This document shows positions 8,143-16,407 of a stretch of DNA of 64,000 nucleotides, one piece after another (the first letter of the stretch is position 1; every line of letters begins with the position of its first letter). Location: the NCBI GenBank assembly GCA_964422925.1, contig CAYRDC010000003.1:1-64000 (forward strand), in the 5' to 3' direction. Source of the stretch: CAYRDC01 sp964422925 (lineage in GTDB: Bacteria > Bacteroidota > Bacteroidia > Chitinophagales > S012-47). The notes below the pieces were generated by a model. That model was given only the letters and a program-made list of their open reading frames with translations. It was not told the origin of the DNA and searched no databases. The position numbers were made by a program, and so were the translations under genes.

Positions 8143-8275
8143 GAGATTCTTCAGTCGCTTCGCTCCTTCAGAATGACGAATTTCTTTTGAAAGAGATGGC
8201 GCCTGTGGCGCCATCTCTTTCCATATGTTTGCGTCATCCTGAGGCCCCCACTTTCAGCGGGGCCGAAGGATCTCA
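8143..8275. repeat. REP-like nested palindrome with a perfect 15 bp hairpin core
   Basis: The outer arms are CAGAATGACG (8169-8178) and CGTCATCCTG (8232-8241), extended by GAGATTCTTC (from 8143) against GAAGGATCTC (ending 8274). Inside lies a perfect hairpin GAAAGAGATGGCGCC-TGT-GGCGCCATCTCTTTC (8189-8221), and the right arm carries its own GGCCCC...GGGGCC stem. GTCATCCTGAG...GAAGGATCTC elements are a recurrent intergenic palindrome in Bacteroidota genomes. Confidence 0.75.
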
Positions 8276-8386
8276 ATCGCCCGGAGTAAATATCGTGGGA
8301 TGATTGTTTGCGAAGCGTTTTATATGCCGGCAAACACATAGCCAGGCACATTTGGAAGCCCACTCCTAAAAGCTAAAAGCCAACAG

Positions 8387-11236
8387 CTAAAACTTCACTT
8401 CCACCCCGATGAGGAAATGGCGCTGCGGGTAGTAGCGGGCCGGGTTGTCGGGCGGGGTGTTGTAGCTGCGCGGGTCGCGCGGGTCGAGGTACACGGGGTC
8501 GCGCCATTCGGTGGGCACCGGGTCGCCATATTCCCAGGCACGGCCGGTCACGGGGTTCACGATGGCGGTGTTTTTGGTGTTGAGCAGGTTCTTGATGTCG
8601 AGGGTCAGGGCCACCCGGGTTCTTTTCAGTTCCCACCATTTCCGGCAGGTGAGGTTAATCCAGAAATTGTATTTGCCCAGCCCGGTGAAGCGGTGTTCGG
8701 GGTCCGGGTCCATTTCATAGATCGGCCGGCCCGACACTTCTTCATAGCCGGTCAGCACATAGGGCGTATAGCGTTTGCCGGTGCGGTAAATGGCTTCGAT
8801 GTAGGCCGACATCCGGTTCAGGGCCTTGATGCCGAACAGCCCCGTGTCGCGGTTCAGGGTCAGGATGCTGAAGGCCTTGATGTCGAGCGGGCTGTCCCAG
8901 GCCAGGGGCAGTTCCACGGTGGTTTCCCGGTTGCCGGTCAGCTGGATGTCCTTGATGGTTTCGTTCGAGGAGGAGCTTTGCCCCGTGGCGATGCTGTAGC
9001 TGGCCGATATCTGCCCGTTGAACCAACGGCCGATGCGCTTGATATAGGCCACTTCCAGCCCGCGGATGCGGGCGTAGTCGGAATTGATGCGGATGGTGCG
9101 GCTCACCTCGCGGCCGGTGACGTCTTCCAGCAAAATGCTGGTGGCCGTGATGAAGTCGTATTTGTCTTTCCAGAAGGCGTTCACGTTCAGGGCATCGTTG
9201 CTGGTAATCTGCGATTTCAGGCCCAGCTCATAGCTGATGTCCACCTCGGGGTTCAGGTCGGGGTTGCCCAGGCGGGCCAGGGTGCTCCGGTCGGCAAAGA
9301 AGGGGTTCAGTCCGGTGTAGATATAGGAGGGATGCGGCTGGATGGTGCTGTGGCTGTAATTGAAATACATCATCTGGTTTTCCTTGATGGGGAAGGAAGC
9401 CGAGAACTTGGGCAGCAGGCGTACCTTCATCCTGCGCTGCCCGATGCCGATGGTGTGGTCCATGTAGGCCTGGCGGATTTCATCGCGGATGGGAGCATTG
9501 GGGTCGCGCACGGCATCGTCCACGAATTTCCCCGGGAACCAGTATTCGAACCGGGCGCCCACTTCGGCAATCAGCCCAAGGTACTTGATTTTGTCAGAAA
9601 CGTAGAAAGCGCCTTTGACCGGGGTCACTTTCCAGACATCGCTCAGGTCGCCCAGGCGGAAGCTTTGGGTGAACTGCCCGTCCGGCAGCTGGATGGGCGC
9701 CCCGATCCAGGGGCGGGTGATGTCAATCCACTGCATTTCCTGGCGCGAAAGTTCCATGCCCACGGTCAGACGGTTGCGCGTATCGGCTGAGTAGATGTTG
9801 GCCAAAGCCCGCAGGGTGAAGTCTTCCACGTAGTGGTCGTGCCACAGGGTGGCAATGCCGTCATTGTTGTACAATCCCGGTCCCGGCATAATGAACACGA
9901 TGCTGTCATCCGGGTTGAAATAGGGCGAGGGGTAGCTTACGATACTGCGCGGTTCAAATTCGGTATTCACTTCTTCGGGCCGCCAGTCGCGCCCGTTGGC
10001 ATCGGCACGCAGCTTGACGAACAAACGGCTCAGGATCACTTTATAGGAAAACCGGTTGCTCACGGTGTGCTGCCAACGCAGCGATTCGAGGTTCGTATCG
10101 TGCGTGTAGGTGTTGGCATTGTCGGGCTGCAGGTGGAACCGGAACTGGTAGCCCGGTGTAAAGGGTACATCGTTGCCGGTGATTCGCAGCATATTGAAAT
10201 CCTGGTTCACCGTGAGCGACTTCAGGTAAGTGAAGGTCAGCTTTTTGGTGGGCGATAGGTCATAGTTCAGTTTCAGCATGCCCGCCCAGCGGTTGTCCTG
10301 GTAGGGGGTCCAGAAGGTGGTGCCGGGATACAGGCTGGTATAGATCTGGTCGGCCGGGTTGCGGGTGAACTCGTCCGAGAAGTTCAGTTTCAGGCTGGTG
10401 AAGTACTTGAGCTTCCCGGGGATGGATTTGTTGAGGAAACCCACCGGTCCCCCGAAGCCGAGTTCCAGGATTTGCTGGTTAAACACGCTGTTCCAGCCGG
10501 AGTTGAACCCGAAATTATCGCGCTGGTAGGAAGCATCCAGGCTGAAGTGATCGCCCCCGGAGCGGGTTTTGGTGTTCACAGTGCCGGAGGTGGCGTCCCC
10601 GTATTCCACCGAGCTGCTGGTGGTGTTCACTTCGATGGATTTCACGGCATTGGTGCCGATGTCTATGCCGAACCCGGTGCCGGCCAGGGGGTCTTTGGCG
10701 CTGACCTCGTCAATGAAAAACCCGGTTTCGTAGGTACGGCCGCCCCGGATGTGGATACCTTCGGGGTTGTTCACCACCCCGGTCTGGGTGTTCAGGATGT
10801 TCTGGATTTGCCCGGCCGGAGCCGATTCCAGCACATCCTGGCCGATTTCCACCGTGTTGCGCGGGTCGTCCACGTCCACCAGGGGCTTTTGTCCGATGAT
10901 CACGATGTCCTGGTCAATGGTAAGCACGGTTTCCTTCAGCCGCACGTTCAGGGTTTTTACCTGGCCGGCTGACAGGCGTATGGCCGTAAACAGTTTTTTC
11001 TCATACCCGATATAGGAAAATTCGATATTGTATTCGCCTGGTGGGATATCCGTAATCCGGAATTTCCCATCCAGGTCGGTGGAGGATCCCAGGGAGGTGC
11101 CTTTCACGAACACGTTCACCCCGATCAGGGTTTCGCCCGTTACGGCATCGGTTACCTGTCCGGTGAGCGTGGCCCGGTTCTGGGCACCCGCCAGCAGGGG
11201 CAGGGCCAGCATCAGCAGAAAGAGTGCCCGTTTCAT
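8387..11236 (-). CDS. TonB-dependent receptor with carboxypeptidase-regulatory-like N-domain
   Basis: The 949-residue outer-membrane receptor imports a large substrate using TonB energy. A signal peptide (residues 1-18) is followed by a carboxypeptidase-D-regulatory-like domain (about 22-105: TGQVTDAVTGETLIGVNVFVKG...GEYNIEFSYIGYEKK). A plug domain follows (about 115-240, with GIHIRGGRTYETGFFIDEVS), and then a beta-barrel ending in the typical terminal aromatic (GVEVKF). No SusD partner is adjacent, so a SusCD polysaccharide system is not supported; the substrate is unknown. A -7 box TATTTTTG lies 7 bp before the ATG, so the message is probably leaderless or nearly so. The stop codon sits in an AGCTAAAA repeat. 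Confidence 0.93.
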   Translation of the reverse strand: MKRALFLLMLALPLLAGAQNRATLTGQVTDAVTGETLIGVNVFVKGTSLGSSTDLDGKFRITDIPPGEYNIEFSYIGYEKKLFTAIRLSAGQVKTLNVRLKETVLTIDQDIVIIGQKPLVDVDDPRNTVEIGQDVLESAPAGQIQNILNTQTGVVNNPEGIHIRGGRTYETGFFIDEVSAKDPLAGTGFGIDIGTNAVKSIEVNTTSSSVEYGDATSGTVNTKTRSGGDHFSLDASYQRDNFGFNSGWNSVFNQQILELGFGGPVGFLNKSIPGKLKYFTSLKLNFSDEFTRNPADQIYTSLYPGTTFWTPYQDNRWAGMLKLNYDLSPTKKLTFTYLKSLTVNQDFNMLRITGNDVPFTPGYQFRFHLQPDNANTYTHDTNLESLRWQHTVSNRFSYKVILSRLFVKLRADANGRDWRPEEVNTEFEPRSIVSYPSPYFNPDDSIVFIMPGPGLYNNDGIATLWHDHYVEDFTLRALANIYSADTRNRLTVGMELSRQEMQWIDITRPWIGAPIQLPDGQFTQSFRLGDLSDVWKVTPVKGAFYVSDKIKYLGLIAEVGARFEYWFPGKFVDDAVRDPNAPIRDEIRQAYMDHTIGIGQRRMKVRLLPKFSASFPIKENQMMYFNYSHSTIQPHPSYIYTGLNPFFADRSTLARLGNPDLNPEVDISYELGLKSQITSNDALNVNAFWKDKYDFITATSILLEDVTGREVSRTIRINSDYARIRGLEVAYIKRIGRWFNGQISASYSIATGQSSSSNETIKDIQLTGNRETTVELPLAWDSPLDIKAFSILTLNRDTGLFGIKALNRMSAYIEAIYRTGKRYTPYVLTGYEEVSGRPIYEMDPDPEHRFTGLGKYNFWINLTCRKWWELKRTRVALTLDIKNLLNTKNTAIVNPVTGRAWEYGDPVPTEWRDPVYLDPRDPRSYNTPPDNPARYYPQRHFLIGVEVKF

Positions 11237-11243
11237 CAGCTGT

Positions 11244-11251
11244 CAAAAATA
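11244..11251 (-). promoter_or_regulatory. -7 box TATTTTTG for the TonB receptor
   Basis: An exact TAnnTTTG match on the minus strand ends 7 bp upstream of the ATG at 11236. Transcription would start at or next to the start codon. Confidence 0.5.
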
Positions 11252-11297
11252 CGAGGATGATCGGGATTCGAAAACGGGCCGGATGTTTATTTTCTGT

Positions 11298-11891
11298 TTA
11301 ATCCCGGGTTAATTGCCAGGCAACTGTGAAAAGGTATGAATTGGTGTCGAAATACAGATTCAGGTTCCTGCTCCGGGTAGTGGATTCCAGGTTGTTGTCC
11401 ACGTAGGTTTTTATGATGTTCGTGCTGTAAGCCAGGGCCGGCAGGAACTCAAACGAGATCGCCAAATTTTCTATCGGCTGAATACCCACGCCCAGGATCG
11501 GGGTGAGGGAAGGGGTGTATGTGAAGTTCACCCATCGTTCAGTCGAATTGAGCGGATTATTTTTCGAGTAAGAGACATTGAAACCACCCAGTAGCCCGCT
11601 TACAGCGTACAGATTGCCGTGGATCGGTTTGCGGTGCTCCCAGCCTATGCTGAACCCGCCAGAAGTCTGGAAGAATAAGGCGGGGCCTTTATTGTCGCTG
11701 GAAGAGAAACCGGCATTGAAGAACCCAAGGCGCAGCAGGTTCCGTTCATTGCCTCTTTTGTAGATGGCTCCGTAATTACCCGGCTTGATGCCTGTCAAGC
11801 CGATTTCCATGATTTTGCGGGGGGCGTTATCCTGCGCCATTCCATAAAACAAGCTGAAGCTGAATACAACCAAAAAAAATTGTTTTTTCAT
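11298..11891 (-). CDS. Putative outer-membrane beta-barrel protein
   Basis: The 197-residue protein has a signal peptide (residues 1-19, ending in YGMAQ) and alternating hydrophobic/polar strands typical of small outer-membrane barrels (GFSIGWEHRKP, YAVSGLLGGFNVSY, LAISFEFLPALAYS, SYLFTVAWQL). I do not recognise a family. It lies 61 bp upstream of the TonB receptor on the same strand and might be co-transcribed with it. Confidence 0.75.
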   Translation of the reverse strand: MKKQFFLVVFSFSLFYGMAQDNAPRKIMEIGLTGIKPGNYGAIYKRGNERNLLRLGFFNAGFSSSDNKGPALFFQTSGGFSIGWEHRKPIHGNLYAVSGLLGGFNVSYSKNNPLNSTERWVNFTYTPSLTPILGVGIQPIENLAISFEFLPALAYSTNIIKTYVDNNLESTTRSRNLNLYFDTNSYLFTVAWQLTRD

Positions 11892-11974
11892 AAACCTGAA
11901 TTTTTAAGCGAGAAAAAATATTGACAGTTTCGTTATATATAGATTGCCCGCATAGGTGCAAGGGTTGCAAGTGG

Positions 11975-12607
11975 CTACAGGATTTCGGTGTGCATGCCCG
12001 GGGCATAGTCGCGCTCCAGCAGGTCAAGGATACGGAGGTAAGTGTCATGGTTGCTGAGGAAATCGGCCCGGGTGATGTCGAGCACCAGGATGCGCAGCCG
12101 GGGCGATTGCCGGAAATAATCGAAATAGGTGTCCTGCAGCTTTTGCAGGTATTCGTCCGGGATGCTTTGTTCATAGGCGCGGCCGCGCTGGCGGATATTT
12201 TCCTGCAGGCGTTCGATAGTGGCATAGAGGTACACAATCAATTCCGGGTCCGGCAGGCTGGGATTGATGATGTTGAAAAGCCGCTGGTAAAGCTTGAATT
12301 CGTCCTTGCCGAGGGTCACTTTGGCAAAGATGAGCGACTTGGTGAACATATAGTCGCTGATGGTAAGCCGCGTAAATAATTCGCGGGCGGGGAGGTTTAC
12401 CCTGAGTTGCTGGTAACGTTCGGCCATGAAGAACAGTTCTAGGGGGAAGGCGAATTTTTCCGGTTCAGCATAAAATTTTGGCAGGAAGGGATTGTCGGCA
12501 AATTGTTCCAGGATGAGCTGCGCGTCAAAATCAGCGGCCAGTTTGCGGGCCAGGGAAGTTTTGCCGGCCCCGATATTTCCTTCTATGGTGATCAGGTTAT
12601 ACCGCAT
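11975..12607 (-). CDS. Deoxynucleoside kinase (dAK/dGK family)
   Basis: The 210-residue enzyme phosphorylates deoxynucleosides for salvage. It has the P-loop GNIGAGKT (residues 10-17), then EQFADNPFLPKFY (substrate-site Glu), the SDYMFTKSLIFA stretch (DRS-like region replaced by SDY) and the lid RQRGRAYEQSI. The start is taken at ATG 12607, because the 40 residues upstream in the open frame are unrelated antisense-like sequence; the protein then begins MRYNLITIEG as in homologues. It overlaps the end of folK by 11 bp, a folK-kinase pair common in Bacteroidota. Confidence 0.93.
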   Translation of the reverse strand: MRYNLITIEGNIGAGKTSLARKLAADFDAQLILEQFADNPFLPKFYAEPEKFAFPLELFFMAERYQQLRVNLPARELFTRLTISDYMFTKSLIFAKVTLGKDEFKLYQRLFNIINPSLPDPELIVYLYATIERLQENIRQRGRAYEQSIPDEYLQKLQDTYFDYFRQSPRLRILVLDITRADFLSNHDTYLRILDLLERDYAPGMHTEIL

Positions 12608-13100
12608 CGGGTTCCAGGATCTGCACAGCCAGGCTGTCGGGGCAGTTGTCCAGCAAATCGCGGATCCGGAGTTGCAACACGGGGTGAATGAAATCCGGAG
12701 CGATTTCTGCCAGTGGAACCAGTACAAAACGTCTTTCAGTGATCAGCGGATGGGGAATCATAAGGTTTTGTTCGGCAATGATTTCCTGCCCGTAAAAGAG
12801 AATGTCCAGGTCGATGAGCCGCTCGCCCCATTTGCGTTTTTTCTGCAGGCCCATGTCGGTTTCGATCTCTTGCAATTGCTTTAGAAGGACTTGTGGTCCG
12901 GCTTCTGTGCTGATACGGAGGGCCTGGTTCAGGAAAAGCGGCTGGTCTTCCACCCCCCAGGGTTGGGTTTCATAGATCTGCGAGGCTGCCCCGATGGCTC
13001 CGACCCGTTTTTCAATCAGTGCCCTCGCGATCTGCAAATTTGCCAGGCGGTTCCCTACATTGGTACCTAGCATCAGGTATATTTCTTCCTGCTTAGCCAT
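12597..13100 (-). CDS. folK: 2-amino-4-hydroxy-6-hydroxymethyldihydropteridine pyrophosphokinase
   Basis: The 167-residue enzyme transfers pyrophosphate from ATP to the pterin in folate synthesis. Family motifs are clear: LMLGTNVGNR near the start, QPWGVEDQPLFLNQAL, RWGERLIDLDIL as KWGERLIDLDIL (metal-binding Asp pair) and IPHPLITERRFVLVPLAEI. ATG 13100 is chosen over an upstream open frame because the family begins just before the LMLGTNVGN motif. A -7 box (13107-13114) lies 6 bp upstream, and sppA diverges 69 bp away. Confidence 0.96.
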   Translation of the reverse strand: MAKQEEIYLMLGTNVGNRLANLQIARALIEKRVGAIGAASQIYETQPWGVEDQPLFLNQALRISTEAGPQVLLKQLQEIETDMGLQKKRKWGERLIDLDILFYGQEIIAEQNLMIPHPLITERRFVLVPLAEIAPDFIHPVLQLRIRDLLDNCPDSLAVQILEPDAV

Positions 13101-13106
13101 ACGGGG

Positions 13107-13114
13107 CAAATCTA
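13107..13114 (-). promoter_or_regulatory. -7 box TAGATTTG for folK
   Basis: An exact TAnnTTTG on the minus strand, 6 bp before the folK ATG, predicts a leaderless or near-leaderless transcript. Confidence 0.5.
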
Positions 13115-13169
13115 CCAAATCCCTGCAAAAAGCTGTATCATTGTTTTTTGACGTAAAAGCAATTTTCCT

Positions 13170-14933
13170 ATGAAATCTTTCCTGAAATACCTGTTGGCTT
13201 CCGTGCTGGGGGTACTGATAGGCGGGATCCTGTTCCTGATTATCCTGATCCCGGCCGGAACCAGCTTCCTGATGAGCGGGTTCAAGGAGAAACCCAAAGT
13301 TCACGATGAAACGGTGCTGCGCCTGCGCCTGACCAGCGAGTTGCCTGATCACACGCAAACGCTTCCGCTTTTGCCCGGCCTCGAGCCAGGGTTTGTTACC
13401 CATGAGGGATTGTATGAAATCCTGCGGGCCCTGGACCATGCCCGCACTGATGACCGGGTTAAAGGAATTTGGATCGATATGGATATGGATGCCCCGGGCA
13501 TGGCTTCGCTGGAAGAGCTGCGGGAAGGGCTGAAAAAATTCAAGGCATCGGGGAAATTCATTGTAGCGTATGGCCAGTTTGTGGGTCAGAAATCCTATTA
13601 CCTGGCCACGGTGGCCGACAGCGTTTACATGGCGCCAACGGGCATGCTCCTGTTGAAAGGATTTGCCGCGCGCACCCTGCATTTCAAACGGGCGCTCGAC
13701 CAGCTGGGCATCCGGTTCCAGGTGTTTTATCACGGCAAATACAAGAGTGCCACGGAACCCCTACGGCTCAACCATATGAGCCGGGCCAACAAGGAGCAAC
13801 TGCGAGCTTTTCTCCAATCGGTGTATGACCTGTTTATCAGCAATATCGGGGGAGACCGCGGGGTAAGCCCGGAGAAGCTGGACAGCATTGTGAACGCGTT
13901 CGCGGCCCGGACGCCCGCCAGGGCGGTGGCGTTGGGGCTGGTGGATCGCCTGTTGTATGAGGACCAGGTGAAGGACCGCGTGCGCCAGCTGGCCGGCCTT
14001 GACAGCAGTGAAGGGCGCGTGCGCTTTATGGCTATGGATAAATATGTGGTGGCCACGCGCGAAGAACCGGATTATTCCATCCGCGACAAGGTGGCGCTGG
14101 TGTTCATGGAAGGCGATGTGATGAACGGGAAAAGCCTGCCGGAGAATATCGGTGCCGATACCTATGTGAAATTATTCGATGACCTGGCCCGCGATTCGTT
14201 TTGCCGCGCAGTGGTCATCCGCATGAACAGCCCGGGCGGGGATGCCATCGCTTCGGACCGCATGTGGCGGGCTGTGAAGGTGCTGGCCGCCAAAAAACCG
14301 GTCGTGGTAAGCATGGGAAACCTGGCAGCCTCTGCCGGTTACCAGATATCCGCCCCGGCTGATCTCATCCTGGCCCAGCCGAACACCCTAACCGGTTCCA
14401 TCGGCATTTTCGGCCTCTGGCCCGACCTGGGTGATTTTATGCGCGACAAGCTAAACATTGATTTTGATACGGTCACCGTGGGCCGTCATGCCGATTTGTT
14501 CAATCCCTACCGGTCGCTCACCGAGGAGGAAAGCGGCTTTTTCCGGGAAAACATTGATGCCGGGTATGTGGATTTCCTGCAAAAAGTGGCGGAGGGCCGG
14601 CACATGGATACGGCCGCGGTGCATGCCATCGCCCAGGGGCGCATCTGGGCCGGGCAGCAGGCCGTTGACATCGGGCTGGTAGACCGCATTGGCGGTATGG
14701 CTGACGCCCTGCAGGCTGCCGGTGACATGGCGGGGTTGGACACCTTCCGGGTTTCGGTTTATCCCAAGGTGAAAAGCCCATTGGAGATGATTATGTCCAT
14801 GTTTGAAAGTTATGGCCTTTCGCCTGCGTTCCGGGATCTGGCTGATTTATATAAGGTCTGGAAGCAGTGGCAGTCTGTGGCCCGGTGGCAGGGGCTCCAG
14901 GAACGCCTTCCCTACGACCTGGTAATAGAGTGA
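13170..14933 (+). CDS. sppA: Signal peptide peptidase SppA, 67 kDa type
   Basis: The 587-residue membrane-bound serine protease digests cleaved signal peptides. An N-terminal transmembrane helix (about residues 7-30) anchors two tandem ClpP-like domains, as in the long E. coli-type enzyme. The catalytic lysine is K192 in GKYKSATEP of the first domain, and the nucleophile is S388 in GNLAASAGYQ of the second; MNSPGGDA, which positions the oxyanion hole, precedes it. Length and both catalytic residues agree with a full active protein. The next gene starts 4 bp after the stop. Confidence 0.95.
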   Translation: MKSFLKYLLASVLGVLIGGILFLIILIPAGTSFLMSGFKEKPKVHDETVLRLRLTSELPDHTQTLPLLPGLEPGFVTHEGLYEILRALDHARTDDRVKGIWIDMDMDAPGMASLEELREGLKKFKASGKFIVAYGQFVGQKSYYLATVADSVYMAPTGMLLLKGFAARTLHFKRALDQLGIRFQVFYHGKYKSATEPLRLNHMSRANKEQLRAFLQSVYDLFISNIGGDRGVSPEKLDSIVNAFAARTPARAVALGLVDRLLYEDQVKDRVRQLAGLDSSEGRVRFMAMDKYVVATREEPDYSIRDKVALVFMEGDVMNGKSLPENIGADTYVKLFDDLARDSFCRAVVIRMNSPGGDAIASDRMWRAVKVLAAKKPVVVSMGNLAASAGYQISAPADLILAQPNTLTGSIGIFGLWPDLGDFMRDKLNIDFDTVTVGRHADLFNPYRSLTEEESGFFRENIDAGYVDFLQKVAEGRHMDTAAVHAIAQGRIWAGQQAVDIGLVDRIGGMADALQAAGDMAGLDTFRVSVYPKVKSPLEMIMSMFESYGLSPAFRDLADLYKVWKQWQSVARWQGLQERLPYDLVIE

Positions 14934-14937
14934 AGCG

Positions 14938-15816
14938 ATGATGGACGCGCGGTTGACGCAAGCCATAGAATACAGTCTCCGGGAAACCCTCGGGCTGGCG
15001 GTGCATGTGCTGGAGTTCATGCCCGTGGGAGGTGGGTGCATCAACCACGGGGGCCGCTTACGCACCACCGCGGGCGACTGGTTCCTGAAGTGGAACCTAC
15101 GGCAGGCTTATCCCGGCATGTTCGAAGCGGAAGCCCGGGGCCTGGAACTCCTGAATGCGGCCAACGGGCCGTATGTGCCGGAAGTGCTGGCCACCGGGGC
15201 CTGCAGCGACCGGTCCTTCATCATTATGGAATGGATCGAACCGGGGCCCAGGCGCGGAGATTTCTGGGAAGATTTCGGAACCGGGCTCGCGCGGCTGCAC
15301 CGCCAATCCAGCGACACGTTCGGGCTGGACCATGACAATTATATCGGTTCCCTGCCCCAGCCAAACGATCCGGCCGGCAACTGGGTGGATTTTTTTATAA
15401 ACCAGCGACTGGAAGTCCAGCTGCGCCAGGCCATCGACCGGGGGCTGATGCATTCCGGTCACCGCAAGGCTTTCGAACGGCTGTACCGGCAGATTCCCGG
15501 GCTTTTTCCGGAGGAACCTCCGGCCTTGTTGCATGGCGACCTCTGGAGCGGCAATTACATGACCGGCCCGGACGGGCAGGCGGCCATCATTGACCCGGCC
15601 GTTTATTACGGCTTCCGCGAGATGGACCTGGCCATGAGCCGGCTGTTTGGCGGCTTTGCCCCTGCGTTTTACGAAAGCTACCGGGAAGCCTGGCCCCTGG
15701 AACCCGGGTATGAAGACCGCTTCGATGTGTGCAACCTCTACCCGCTGCTGGTGCATGTCAACCTGTTCGGCAGCGGCTATGTGCCCCAGGTGGAGGGCAT
15801 TCTCAGGCGGTTCTGA
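14938..15816 (+). CDS. Fructosamine/ketosamine kinase family protein
   Basis: The 292-residue protein resembles fructosamine-3-kinases, which phosphorylate sugar-amine adducts on proteins so that they fall off (deglycation). The kinase signatures are GGGCINHGGRL near the N-terminus, FLKWN (ATP lysine), IMEWIEPG, LLHGDLWSGNYM (catalytic Asp) and IDPAVYYGFREMDLAM (metal-binding Asp). It follows sppA by 4 bp and is probably co-transcribed. Aminoglycoside phosphotransferase activity is less likely given the HGDLWSGN signature. Confidence 0.9.
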   Translation: MMDARLTQAIEYSLRETLGLAVHVLEFMPVGGGCINHGGRLRTTAGDWFLKWNLRQAYPGMFEAEARGLELLNAANGPYVPEVLATGACSDRSFIIMEWIEPGPRRGDFWEDFGTGLARLHRQSSDTFGLDHDNYIGSLPQPNDPAGNWVDFFINQRLEVQLRQAIDRGLMHSGHRKAFERLYRQIPGLFPEEPPALLHGDLWSGNYMTGPDGQAAIIDPAVYYGFREMDLAMSRLFGGFAPAFYESYREAWPLEPGYEDRFDVCNLYPLLVHVNLFGSGYVPQVEGILRRF

Positions 15817-15836
15817 ACCGGATTGCGGAAATTTGA

Positions 15837-15844
15837 TACTTTTG
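15837..15844 (+). promoter_or_regulatory. -7 box TACTTTTG for pyrRB
   Basis: An exact TAnnTTTG match ends 11 bp before the pyrR ATG at 15856, in the short gap after the fructosamine-kinase gene. It leaves no room for an attenuator leader. Confidence 0.55.
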
Positions 15845-15855
15845 CAATGCATTTC

Positions 15856-16404
15856 ATGATGAAGCCACGGATCATACTTGATCAGACCCAACTCCGTCTC
15901 ACCATTGACCGGCTTTGTCATCAGTTAATGGAAAACCATGGCGATTTTTCCCGCACCTGCATCATAGGCGTGCAGCCGAGGGGCATTTACCTGAGCGACC
16001 GCCTGGTAAGCCGCCTGCGGGAAAAAATGAAAAAGGCCGAAATCCTCTACGGCAAGCTGGATGTATCGTTTTACCGCGATGACTTCCGGCACCGGGAAAA
16101 ACTCATCAGCCCGCACGATACAACCATTGATTTCAGCGTGGAAAACCGCAAAGTGGTGCTGGTGGACGATGTGCTGTACACGGGGCGCACCATCCGGGCG
16201 GCCCTGGACGCCCTGCTCGACTTCGGGCGGCCAGAATGCGTGGAACTGCTGGTGCTCATCGACCGGAGGCTGAGCCGGCATGTGCCCGTGGAAGCCAACT
16301 ACATCGGCCGCCAGGTGGATGCGGTGCGCCACGAATACATAAAAGTAAACTGGAAGGAAACCACCGGGAAGGATGCCATCTGGATACTCCCGGAAAAAGA
16401 TTAG
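15856..16404 (+). CDS. pyrR: PyrR-type uracil phosphoribosyltransferase / pyrimidine regulator
   Basis: The roughly 182-residue protein has the PyrR layout: CIIGVQPRGIYLSDRL, the LDVSFYRDDF region, and the PRPP loop VVLVDDVLYTGRTIRAALDAL, ending GKDAIWIL. PyrR can bind pyrimidine mRNA leaders and also has weak uracil phosphoribosyltransferase activity. ATG 15856 (or 15859) is preferred to an upstream TTG-type start because the -7 box at 15837 would otherwise lie inside the coding region. pyrB follows after 3 bp, so the two form an operon. Confidence 0.93.
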   Translation: MMKPRIILDQTQLRLTIDRLCHQLMENHGDFSRTCIIGVQPRGIYLSDRLVSRLREKMKKAEILYGKLDVSFYRDDFRHREKLISPHDTTIDFSVENRKVVLVDDVLYTGRTIRAALDALLDFGRPECVELLVLIDRRLSRHVPVEANYIGRQVDAVRHEYIKVNWKETTGKDAIWILPEKD

Positions 16405-16407
16405 CCG

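Larger units (their letters stand above)
7885..8386. other. Intergenic repeat-rich region
   Basis: There is no gene here. The stretch contains the long heptamer tract (7937-8011), a degenerate AGCTAAAAGCCAAC-type repeat (around 8028-8041, 8072-8096 and 8366-8392) and a REP-like palindrome (8143-8275). The last repeat block touches the stop codon of the TonB receptor at 8387. Confidence 0.7.

Noticed and set aside
8417..9790. 457-codon open frame on the plus strand
   Set aside because: It is antisense to the TonB receptor barrel and has shadow-frame composition.
8387..11236. SusC-like half of a SusCD polysaccharide-uptake pair
   Set aside because: No SusD-like lipoprotein or glycosidase is adjacent, so only a general TonB-dependent receptor is supported.
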